A stretch of DNA of 64,000 nt from the NCBI GenBank assembly GCA_029990175.1, contig JARKIP010000042.1:1-64000 (forward strand), read 5' to 3'. The stretch is from Petunia secreta (Eukaryota > Streptophyta > Magnoliopsida > Solanales > Solanaceae). The position numbers and the translations under genes were made by a program. Every line of letters begins with the position of its first letter. Position 1 is the first letter of the stretch. The notes under the pieces are model-generated. The model ran no database searches. It worked only from the letters and a program-made list of their open reading frames with translations, and was not told the origin of the DNA. Below, in pieces: positions 11,772-22,426 of the stretch.

Positions 11772-12580
11772 TTTGGAGTGACAGCAGGGCCCTGATTCTA
11801 GAAGTAATGGGTCTGCTCAATAAAGGATACCTGAAGGATTTGCTGACAGATAGGGAAAAGCATATGTACTCCAAAAGCAGGAGCTCAGAGGGTCCTCCAG
11901 ATCTACCAGAACCTAAGAGGTCTATCAACGTGATAGTTGGTGGCCCAATGTTGCTTAATGGTTCAAATCATAGCGAGGTAGCGCCCGATGAAGGCCACGC
12001 CAGAGATGAGATGATCTTGTTCAGTGACGAGAATATCACCAGCTGCAACACTCCTCACTACGACGCCCTGGCCATAACACTTAGAATAAGGGATACGGAT
12101 GTCAAACACATCCTGGTCAAAGCTCGCGGCACTGTAAACTTTATCAAGTGGGATACCCTATGGGTAATGGGAATTGAAGACAAAGTGATTCCAAGTGTCT
12201 ATACATTGGCTGGCATCAACAACTCCTGCGAAAAATCTATCGGAGAAATAAATCTTGCAACGCGCATACCAAGAGCAGACCACTTGGCATCCTTCCAGGT
12301 AATCAAATGAGGAGTCCTTTATAACGGCATTGTGGGACAGCCATGGATTCATCGGGTCAAAGAAGTGCCTTCCACCCTGCATCAAAAGCTCAAGTACCCT
12401 ACCGAATGGAGGGTAAAAGAGATCAATGGAGATCAGAATATGGCAAGGGAATGATATACGGCAGCCGTCCTAGGGGCATCTGTCCCCGATGTAGCATCAG
12501 AGTCCAACCTCCTTGAAGCTGATGAAGACCTCGATACTTCAATCAACCAAGATGGCCGCTCTGACTGTTTGGTTGATTAA
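11772..12580 (+). pseudogene. Ty3 gag-end and retropepsin-like relic
   Basis: The segment LLNKGYLKDLLTDREK, then PEPKRSINVIVGG, then TPHYDALAITLRIRDTDVKH matches the linker and start of the protease domain in Tat-type Ty3 polyproteins. The canonical (L/V)xDxGSSxN active site is replaced by ILVKARGTVNFI, so the catalytic Asp is gone. Downstream GVLYNGIVGQPWIHRVKEV corresponds to the ILGRPWIH block. In-frame stops at 12308-12310 and near 12454 confirm decay. The frame ends at TAA 12578-12580. Confidence 0.75.
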
Positions 12581-12591
12581 AAGTTTCGGAA

Positions 12592-13426
12592 GGGGGGGGG
12601 GGGAAGGAATAGGACACTTGGAAGTACAATTCTTTTCAGTAATTACTTTAATTAAGTCTCTAGTCTCTTTTTGAATTTTAATTACAATATTTTCATACTT
12701 ATCAATTATGTTATGGGTTTTCAACCACAACAGTTAAGGCCCAGCACCCCCTTCATCAATAAAACTACTATTCTATCTAGTCAGTTTTACAATCAGATCC
12801 ATCTACGATCCAAATATTCATGGCCCCAGCACAACTTAAGTTGAAGTAATACACTCACTTTCATGACAAAAGTAGGGTACACTACTCGCTTAAAGCTAGA
12901 TCACTTCTAGTTTAGCCACCAGGCATTACTCGTAAGTTGAAATCATCAATTCAACAAATTTCACCTACATGTCGATGGCGAAGTCCGCCCGCATAATGCC
13001 AAAAAATCTTAAAACACTCAAATGAACAAGCACAGATGTTCTCGCTTGAATGCAAAAATGCCCAGTTACATACAATGGGCTAGAGACGTCCCCTTGCGGG
13101 CGCAAGCCTTGCCTTAATAAAAGTCGTCTATCACAGACGCAACCTAAGGCGTCCGCTACAGTCGCACATTCAACGGACGTACATGCTCAAGCAGGCTCAC
13201 TAATAAACATTCTAGACTTTAGAATAAACAAGGCGTCTGTAACATCGTAAATACCGCCTAATCGATTAGCGCACATACCTAAGCAGGCACGACTTTACAA
13301 AACCATTATCTAAAAATTAATTAAGACGGAATTAAATCTGTCACAAACAAAGTAATGGATAACTCAAGTAAAAAGCCTCAAAACGGGCCAAAACATAACC
13401 ATTATGCCCAAAATATGGGCAAGATT
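12592..13426 (+). other. Non-coding remainder of element C with a G(12) run
   Basis: A G(12) run lies at 12592-12603. The rest has no ORF that I can support. By position it is the spacer between the deleted pol region and the end of the antisense ORF. Confidence 0.4.
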
Positions 13427-14700
13427 TCATGTCATTATCACAAAAACAAGGGAGGGGGGATTCTTACTCTCTCTCGGGGGGCTTCCTTCCGCGCCAACAC
13501 TCCGTGAAGATCCTGCTTCATCAACTGCAGGTACCCCAGTCGGCATATCATCGTCTCCTTCACCACTAGCCTCTTCAGAACCTTCCTCAAGGTTGGATCC
13601 TAGCTGAGCATCTACTTGGGCCACGAGCCAAGTCAACGAAGCAATCTCACACTACAACAAATGTGATCTTTAACGACGAAATTTTTTAGCTACAACTAAC
13701 AAATTGTCACTAATTATTCACTTTTAGTGACGAAAGTTACATTTCGTACCTAAATGCATGAGCCGTAAGCTTTTAGTGACAAAATAAAATTTTCATAGCA
13801 AATTTTTTGTCTACAAAAGTTTCCCACCAAGAAAATGAATTGGCACCAATTATTTAGTAGTATTAGCCACAAAATTAATGTTATTGGTAACAAATTGGTT
13901 TCGTCACTAATATTGTAGATAATTTGTGACAAATCATTATCCGTCTCTAAATTGGTCATATTTGGGATACGAAAAAGTTTGTCACTAAAAGTATGTTATT
14001 TAATAGTGACGAAAAATTATTTGTAGTTAATTGGTCTAAACTTTATCGATAAAGTTTTATATTATTTCTGGCCTTAATTTTTGTCACTAATAGTAAGATT
14101 TGTTAGTGACAATTATCATATCGTCTCCATTTATCAAATGATACTATTAACTACGATAGAAATTTGTCACTAATTATACACTTTTTGTGACTAAAATGCA
14201 TTTCGTACTTAAATTCATAAATAATGAATTTTTAGTGACGGACCACAAATATCGTAGTGTAAGTTCTTTTTTACCTAGTTTGTACACTAGAAAAATAGAT
14301 TGGCGCCATTTATTTAGTACTCTTAGCGACAAAAATCCGAGTTATCACCGACGAATTAATTTTGTCACTATTGTAGCAATTTATGACAAATCATTATTTG
14401 TCATATGTTAGTTAAGTTTTTTGCTATGCCGAAATTTAGTCAATAGTTAAATAGAGCCAAATAGAATTTATAGTTTAGTGGTCCTAATTTAGATGTATAA
14501 TAATATTTTTTTTTGTGATTTTTTCTTTTTTAAAAATAAAACTTTGAATACAATTTAGTCATTCTCAAAAGGGCCAAGTTCATTAATCCAATGTTGATGT
14601 ACAACATAGATGCATAAAGATTTGTATCAATATAAAAGCACGGAGCTCTAATACGATATATCAATTTATTATTTTAAAAATAAAATTTTAAAATGGTACA

Positions 14701-15246
14701 GAATGGCACTCTACATATGAACGCTCGATTGGGCATCCCCGAGCAACTCTTCCTTAGGAAAGCATAACACTTGCTCTCGAGTAGGCCTAATGTTCCCTTT
14801 CAAGCAAGCTTAACGCTCACTTTCGAGCAAAGCAACGAATAGCACTCTACATATGAACGTTCGATTGGGCATCCCCAAGCAACTCTTCCTTAGGAAAGCA
14901 TAACACTTGCTCTCGGATAGTCCTAAGACGCTCCCTTTCGAGCAAGCTTAACGCTCACTTTCGAGCAAAGAAACGAATAGCACTCTACATATGAACGTTC
15001 GATTGGGCATCCCCGAGCAACTCTTCATTAGGAAAGAATAACACTTACTCTCGGGTAGGCCTAATGCTCCCTTTCGAGCAAGCTTAACGCTCACTTTCGA
15101 GCAAAGCAACGAATAGCACTCTACATATGAACGTTCGATTAGGCATCCCCGAGCAACTCTTTCTTAGGAAAGCATAACACTTGCTCTCGAGTAGGCCTAA
15201 TGGTCCCTTTCGAGCAAGCTTAACGCTCACTTTCGAGCAAAGCAAT
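14701..15246. repeat. 136-bp tandem array (4 units) inside CACTA-1
   Basis: Units start at 14701, 14837, 14975 and 15111 (136, 138, 136 and about 136 bp). Each begins GAATAGCACTCTACATATGA and ends TTTCGAGCAAAGCAAC. Each unit contains smaller internal repeats of TCGAG/CGAGCAA. No coding sense. Confidence 0.93.
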
Positions 15247-16942
15247 GACTCCCTTGTCTAGGATCTACCCCTGGTCTGTAGTTTTGGGGAGCAACCTCGT
15301 GTTTAGTTCACAATGTGCCATGATTTCATCCTTGACCATGTCTAATTGGATAAGATTGTGCACAATGAACTTACAAACCGGATAAGTCCTCATGGAGTTA
15401 GTAGGTTTATGCTCGACATTAAGAGCTTGAAATATTTTAAGAGGACATGGAAAGAAAGACTCAAGTCAAAAAGGGCCAAAGGACCAAGAAATGATTAATT
15501 GTGGCCCAAGTCACTATTAAGCTTAGTGGACATTTTAGGAAATCGTTATCCCATATTTTAGCTTAGTATAAATAGTCATAATTAATTTTTATTCATTAGC
15601 TAGAATTTGAATATTGAGTGATATTATTCTTTAATGAGTTTGTGAAGTATTCCATGTCTCTTTGATGAACTTCTTTGGATTGTTTGAGATTAAGCATTCA
15701 TGTGTGTTCATTTCATTTCCATTGAATTGTTTCTTTACTTGAATGTTAGTCTAATTTGTTTCTAGAGTCCTTAATTACTTATTTGAGTTAATCGATTGTC
15801 TTCTCATTATTAGATTAATCACTTATTTCTTCTACTGTTGGACTTGAGATTATTAGTTGTATTTACATATATTCAAGTAATTAATGTTTCGGTATGTTTA
15901 ACAATATGTAAACGAAAGACTTTTAAGTTGGATACTCTCGTATACTTTAATATTGTTTATATATATTGATATTTTCTATTAGTAATTTATTAGATTTAGC
16001 ATGTGATTAGTTGTATTTTACTTTGTTTTGTCATATTTAAAGTAAAGAATTTCAAAAACTAAAATCAAAAGCCAAAAATAAGAATTTCAAAAACTAAAAT
16101 CAAAAGCCAAAAATTGAAATTGAAAGGGAAAGAGAGGGAACGAAAAAAATAGAGGGAAATGAAATAAAACCCTTCCACCAAACTCTTTTCCCAATGTTTA
16201 TTCAAGAACCATCCCTTAACCCTATCACCCCCAAATCTGCCCTTCTCACGGTTCTTCAGATATTCATGTCTCTTCTGTGGTGCTACTCCTACTCTATAGG
16301 TTTGAATCCTCTGTTCAGTAGCTCCCCCCCCCCCCCCCCCCCGTGCCCCTTCATAGTATTATCGTTATATATTTTCCTCCACTGATTTTGTTTTTGTGTG
16401 CTAATTTAATGTTTTTGGCTAAATATTCCTTTGGCTACAGGAAATTAATTTTTTGGTCTCTGATTGAATTATTATTTTTTGTAAAGATACACTCGAAATT
16501 CCATCCTTGTAAATTAGTGTTTGCTGCTTTCTTTATCCTTTGCATATTGGTTATAATAATTCGGTTTCTTGGTTTCTTTGAGTTACTTCAACTTCTGAGG
16601 AAATTGTTTTCTGGATAAAGCTTGGGCTATCTCGTTTTAAATCCTCTATCGGTGGGCTAAAACTTTGTGTACCCAAGTTTCATAGTCACTTTGCCCTTTG
16701 TTCATTTTCCATTAGTTTTGTTAATTTTTGCTAATAATTTTGGATTCCAATGAAGATATGAGATTCCAATCATCTCTAATGTACTCCTTCAAAGTTTTAT
16801 CCTATATTAAACAAAAACTAAGTACTTGTAGATTTCATGGATTTCTTTGATACATGCATTTGTCTCTGCAGCTCTTTTCTTTTTATTGGGTTACTGGACT
16901 TTATATGCATAAATATGACACAACTCTTGGCAAGTCTTGCAG

Positions 16943-18370
16943 GTGTTTAAATGCATCAACTGTTATGTGTGCGACAAGTGTATTGATCGGTTGATCACCA
17001 ATACAGGGTATAGTACACCCTTGAATTTTTTGAAATTCATTGTATTATGCAACAATACATAACTACTAATGCTAGCTATTAGGCTTTATTGTGATTTTTG
17101 TAGTGGCTAAACAATTGTATTGGCTAAAGGAACTACCCTAAGTTCTTTACACTTATGGTCTCTACCCTCCTCTTGGTATGATCTATCGCTCTGCTAGTTG
17201 AATCCTCACAACAATGTTCCAAGGTTTTAATTTTTATATAATCTAATGAGTTCCACAAGTTAAAGCAAAGTTATTCTTCCCTTTAAGGAAGGGAGAAGAG
17301 TGATTAGTTATTGTTAGCTTACTTTTCCTTCTTAAAATTGTAGGACTAAGCAGCATTGAAAATATAGTTGCAGGAGATAATGGTTATGCTAATCAAGAGT
17401 TTTCTCTAACTATAATCAAGGTGTGTTTCCACTTCACTCTGCGTACTATATTTTCTATTGTGAATTTATTCAGATTGAGAATTTTGTCGTGAAATTGGTT
17501 CTTCTCGGAAGCTCAGCCATTGCTCAAGGGAACTGCTCAGTTCTTGTTTGTATAAAACATACAAACTACATGCCATGATCTCTATGGCCTAATAAGTTCA
17601 TGGAGCTTTCCTCTCTGGCATTCATGTCAAAAATTCAGGGTTATAGGAAATATAATTAGTTCTTTTAACTTTTACGACTGGCATAATTTTTAAACAGAAC
17701 AAATGTTTTATGATATACTATGTGACTGCCGGTTACACCGTTGAACATTTGCATCACTGTATTATATGATTGTTGAAGAGAATCTTGTTGTATGAGTAGT
17801 ACATTAGTTGACCCTCTCTTTGTGTGGTTCAAGGACTGGACAATTTTGTCATATTTCAACTTTTACTAAATGGAGGCTGAAATGGAGTTCCTTTACTGTA
17901 AGAGATAAGTCGGATATCTAGTTTTTAAGAAATCAATAGATGTTCGTGTTTTCAAAAGGTGTAGATTTAGTCACATCAGTATTAAGTAAACTCATCAAGT
18001 AGGTTTTATAGGCGGGAGTAATTCTAATGTTTGATGGTTACCGTAGTTTCATGTTTTTGTTTTTTGTGCTAATATCTACTATTTATTTTTTATTCAAGAC
18101 TTCATGCCTCATCGAATTTCTTATCAATGTTTGGTTTTTATAGTATGTTCCTCCTTGTCTTCTGAGTTCTGTTGCTTTGATAAAATTATAAATTGGATTA
18201 CTATCACTTTTTCCTAACTTTTGTCATCTTTTGCTCTTTTTTTTTTAAATAGGAATTTCAAGTTCTTCAACATCGGAAAAGAAAGTCAGCTGAAGAGTTT
18301 GAAGCTATACAAGTAGATGAGAGGCATTGTATATTTTCTGAGTCATGCATCTTTACAAAGGAAATGTATT
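16943..18370 (+). pseudogene. Captured host-gene fragment with three phase-linked exons inside CACTA-1
   Basis: Segment a (16943-17006/7) follows TCTTGCAG and reads VFKCINCYVCDKCIDRLITN, with Cys spacing that looks zinc-binding. Segment b (17344-17420) follows TTGTAG, reads LSSIENIVAGDNGYANQEFS plus LTIIK, and ends AAG|GTGTGT. Segment c (from 18253) follows AAATAG and reads EFQVLQHRKRKSAEEFEAIQ, then VDERHCIFSESCIF. Phases agree (b to c phase 0; a to b phase 1) if the donor of a is CAG|G with one extra G, i.e. a damaged splice site. This is typical of gene capture by CACTA elements. I do not recognise the parent gene. Confidence 0.5.
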
Positions 18371-18415
18371 ATAAAGTATATCATTCCTTATATTATTGGA
18401 CTTTATTAGACTTTT

Positions 18416-18507
18416 TAGCAATGAAAGTTTCTTATATCATTCTAGTTCTTGGTTGATTTCATAGCAATGAAAGTTTCTTATATCATTCTAGTTCTTGGTT
18501 GATTTCA
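18416..18507. repeat. 46-bp perfect tandem duplication
   Basis: AGCAATGAAAGTTTCTTATA through GGTTGATTTCAT occurs twice with a 46-bp offset, just before the right subterminal repeats of CACTA-1. The copies look identical, so the duplication is recent. Confidence 0.92.
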
Positions 18508-19143
18508 TGTTGACTATGCTTTATGACAATTGCAGTTGTAACATGATAATTTATAGTGAGAATCCTTTTTGTCGATGAAAATTGTATTTTTAGTGACAAT
18601 TTAATAATTTTCAACTACTCTCTTAAAAGTAAAATTGACACTAATTTTGTACATGTAGGGACAGAAGTATTTATTGTATATAAAAGCCTGTCTTTAGTGA
18701 CGGAATAATATTTGATTAACTACGAATTACAAGTAACTTTAGAGACAATTGACATTGTCACTAATTAAAATAATAAATTAGTGACAATCTAGTTTCGTCA
18801 GCATTACTAGTATTTTAGTGACGAAAACATACCATCAACGACATAATTTTATACCTTTTTAGACAAACAAGTTCGTCACAAATGCTATATATTTGGAGAC
18901 GAAAAAATATTTCGTAGGTAATATAGCTATGTTTTAGTGACGAAACACTAATTTGTCTTTGTAAACCTTTAGTGACCCATGGTATAGGGACGAACGATTG
19001 ACAATCTTTTTTCGTTAATAAATACTTTCAGTGACGAAATATAAACCTTAGGTGACGAAATAATTTGTTGCTGAAAGCCACTTTTGTTGTAGTGTCAGCA
19101 GCTAGGTCCAAGCTAGGATTGTCACGAATCTGGTGTAAGGTAG

Positions 19144-19627
19144 TGTGTGGGAAAAAATACACCACCTATAATTACGGGGATACGGATCTAGCTGGAGGGA
19201 CTAGAGTTATCCTGCAAGTCACCGAGCACAAAGGATACACGCCTGCTCTATGAGTTATGACCGTTCAGGCAGTACGGGTGTAGGACGCAAGGCATACATC
19301 CCGCCGCCTTAGGTTTACTGTCTCCTAGTTAGGATTTTGTATACACCACCGCCTTGAGTTTATAGGCCCATGTCCTTTATAAGTCTTTGTATTTTACCAT
19401 AATTAGGATTAGGTAAATCTCTACTATAAATACCCCTCCTTACATTGTATTGTACATCAAGTGATTTACACCGAATCCAGCTATTCTCAAGAAATAATAC
19501 TATTTACTTTCTTATTCATTATTTTTCTCTCTATTTAATTGTTTTTTCCATCGTTTATACTGTATTGCTTGTGACCCTCCCGTAACTTTAATTGTTTAAC
19601 CTAGACGTCCAATTTTAGGCATAAACA
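19144..19627 (+). mobile_element. Solo LTR (LTR 2) of the Tat-like family, 484 bp
   Basis: It runs from TGTGTGGGAAAA to GGCATAAACA, with the perfect 5-bp target duplication GGTAG on both sides (19139-19143 and 19628-19632). It is similar along its length to LTR 1 and LTR 3. Because it has its own target duplication, it is an independent insertion reduced to a single LTR by recombination, not an end of element C. Confidence 0.93.
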
Positions 19628-21182
19628 GGTAGCAAGTGCAGCCGCAAGTTTCGAACGGTCTACCTTGGCTATATGTCGACTGTTCAGTGCATTCATCTTC
19701 TCCTCCGTACGGCAGGAATCATTGTAGAGCTTACCGCAGGCTTTCCCCAAGGATGCCACTTTGGCCCGCAGCTTATCATTTTCATCCTGGAGGAATGCGG
19801 AAAGGCCCTTTGCATCGGAAACATCCTTTACATCGGCTTTAACTTTTCCTTCTATTTTAGACAAACTTTGTCGTAGGACTTCCTCAACTGCTTCCAAGTA
19901 GGTCACATTGGCATAATATACTTGCGCGACAAGTTTGGCTTCCTGGAGGGGGGATTGAAGAGTTTTATAGCCTGTTTGCGCTTACGGGCCTCGTTGCTCA
20001 GTATTGGATTAAGATTCTTATTCTTCATTTGCTCCAAGTAGTTGGCTTTGCGCATGGTTTGGAGCTCCCCTTTCAGTTGTACTACCTTTTCCACAAAGGC
20101 CTGCAAGCTAGCGACCTGTCCCTGCATGGCATCATTCTCCTCCTTCAGAGTTTCATCTGAGCTCCCTCGGTGAAGAATTTCGTGATAAACCATCAACCCC
20201 TGAGTGGATATTAAAAGATTTGTTTAAAAGAGGGAAGATGAAAACCCAATTCGTAACATTGCAAATGAGTGAACAAAATTTACCCAGAGAGAGCACCCTA
20301 CGGCAAGCTCAAGCAGTTTTTGGTGACTGTAGTCAGCAAGGTGTCTCTGCTCGCAAGGACCAATCAGCTTAGCAGTATGATCAGTCACAATGCCTGGGCT
20401 CTCAAACAGGTTAACTCCCGCAGTAATGGGAATAACAACCTCACGAGGTCCGCCCATGGGCACTGCGATGGTAGTCACATCCATAGCCACTTTTTTGCGA
20501 GGACGACGCTGGGGAGAGCTAGTCGGCTCATGGACAGGAGTCAGTGTATCCATTTTTGCAAAGTGTTCGATGGATGGTCATTCTTGGGACTGGACATGTG
20601 AAGAAATTACACCACTAAAAGGCATGAAAAGAGGAACCAACCCGATGATAGGGGCTCGAGAGGAACAGATGGCAGCTGCTGACACCCAATTTTGTCCCTC
20701 CTTTTTCATAATTGGTTGTATTTAGCTTAAAAATGTGTATTGAATTTTTTCTAACAAAACTGCATTAGATGACATGCATTTACGTGTGTAATCCCTTATC
20801 CTTAATCCCATATTTATATAATATTTATCTAATTGTGAATATATTACATAATTACATTATTTAGGTCGTTTTCAAAATACTTGCACGATTTTGTAACTAT
20901 TTATGCAATTTATATACTTGAATATCTATTTTACAATTATTTACATTGAATTAACACTACATAAATTCATTTATAATTATTTTGAGTCAATTATTATTTT
21001 TCCTAAAGTCTATAATATTACACCTCATATTTTATTAAATTTTTCTCTTATTTATTAGCATTTTAAAGCCAATTATTGGCCAATTATACCTACATATACA
21101 CTAAATATACGCTAATATACACCCTATAATATATGCTACATACACACATCACTTTTTTTGGGGTCCACGCGCATACACATCA

Positions 21183-21202
21183 GCCACGCGGGCCCGCGTG
21201 GC
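21183..21202. repeat. Perfect 20-bp GC palindrome
   Basis: GCCACGCGGGCCCGCGTGGC is its own reverse complement and stands out in an AT-rich LTR. It may be a regulatory or hairpin element of the LTR. Confidence 0.95.
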
Positions 21203-22419
21203 ACATTCCCAACCAATTACCTTTACACATCAGCCCCACTACCATTTTTTCCAAATTTCCCCTTTAATCCAAACACACCCCTTACCCAATAAGCCCTAAA
21301 ATCATTTCCCCTTTCCCCCTCTTCCAAACAAGCCGCCAGTCCCCTTCTCCTCTCTCCCCTTGTTTCCCATCCAGATTCACATGGTTTCGCCTCCTCTTTT
21401 CCGCCATTAACGCCCCCTTCTCCTCCTGGTCTCTCTCCTCGCTGGCATCCCTCTCTCTCTTGTCGTTTTCGCATGGAAAAGTAAGGGAAACGAATCTCTC
21501 TTATCCCTCTTTCTATGGAAATCAAAAAGGGAGAGAATGGATCGAACAAATCAAGGCAAGAATCATGGAATTATCAAGCAAATCACACTTACAAGGCAAA
21601 GAAATCAAAGATTCAGTCACGAATCAAGCATAAACGAGCAGATTTGAAGGACCCGACCCGGTTCTTCCTTCCCCGACCCGACTCGATTTGGTGACGGGTA
21701 AATTTTTCCCTTTTCTTTTTCTGGTTATTTCCTGAAAATTTTATGTGGGTCATGGATTTTTTTTGTGAAATTATGCTTGCTATGTTTTAACATAAAATCA
21801 TGTCTGACTCATTTTTTCATTTGAAAGTGAACCCATGGAATTCATGCCCACAAGTTATTTACTATGTTTTAAGAAGAAAAGTAAGGCACATTGTCTATTG
21901 TGTTCAGTTATGAAAACTTTTTTTTTTTAGCTTTGATTGAGTTGTGCGATTCAATTTTATTCGAGTCCGAAGTTCTTGTCCATTTGGAGAGTGTGCGCAC
22001 GTATGAAACTTAGTCTCTTTGTGTTATGAATACTTGTGAATCCTTGAAAGATTTTTGTATATACAGTTAGTTCATTGCCTCCTGTTGAAAAGGGAAATAT
22101 GCTTTCAAATCTGAATTTTGAATTAGTTAGGATATCTTTAGGAAGTTTGCAAGATATCAAGGGAATATTTAAAAGCCAATTCATATATATGTATAAATTG
22201 AGACCTAAGTGTTCCCTTTACTTATTCTGTTTCATATAAAAGGAAAATATGTTATTTGATTTCAAAATTCAAGTGATTAACCTTATTTTAGGGAGAACCT
22301 GATTGTGATATCCCCTTGATTGATAGCATAATCCCTTCTTTCCTCCCCTCTAAAAAGTGCTGATCTCTCTTTTCCTTTCCTGACTGTAATTTGAAATTTA
22401 AACAGACCACTCCTTGCCC

Positions 22420-22426
22420 TATATAA
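22420..22426 (+). promoter_or_regulatory. TATA box of the 3.9-kb LTR
   Basis: TATATAA in CCTATATAATCAGCCC, followed by C/A-rich sequence (GGGGACACACTTAAACACC), looks like a retroelement U3/R junction on the plus strand. Confidence 0.5.

Larger units (their letters stand above)
13650..19094. mobile_element. CACTA-1: complete non-autonomous CACTA (En/Spm) element, 5445 bp
   Basis: It starts CACTACAACAAATGTG and ends CACTTTTGTTGTAGTG, flanked by TCA at 13647-13649 and 19095-19097. Both ends carry many short subterminal repeats on both strands around AGTGACGAAA / TTTCGTCACT (13660-14440 and 18560-19080), the usual transposase-binding arrangement. No transposase ORF is seen. The interior holds a 136-bp tandem array, exon-like segments of a captured gene, a 35-bp direct duplication at 16045-16113 and a C(19) run at 16324-16342. 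A TATA-like AGTATAAATAG lies near 15570. Confidence 0.92.

Noticed and set aside
13427..13607. Short plus-strand Ser/Pro-rich ORF
   Set aside because: Antisense shadow of the acidic end of the antisense ORF, whose continuity across CACTA-1 is proven by the target duplication.
14701..15246. Possible CRISPR-like or bacterial repeat array
   Set aside because: The units are contiguous tandem repeats of 136 bp without spacers, inside a plant CACTA element.
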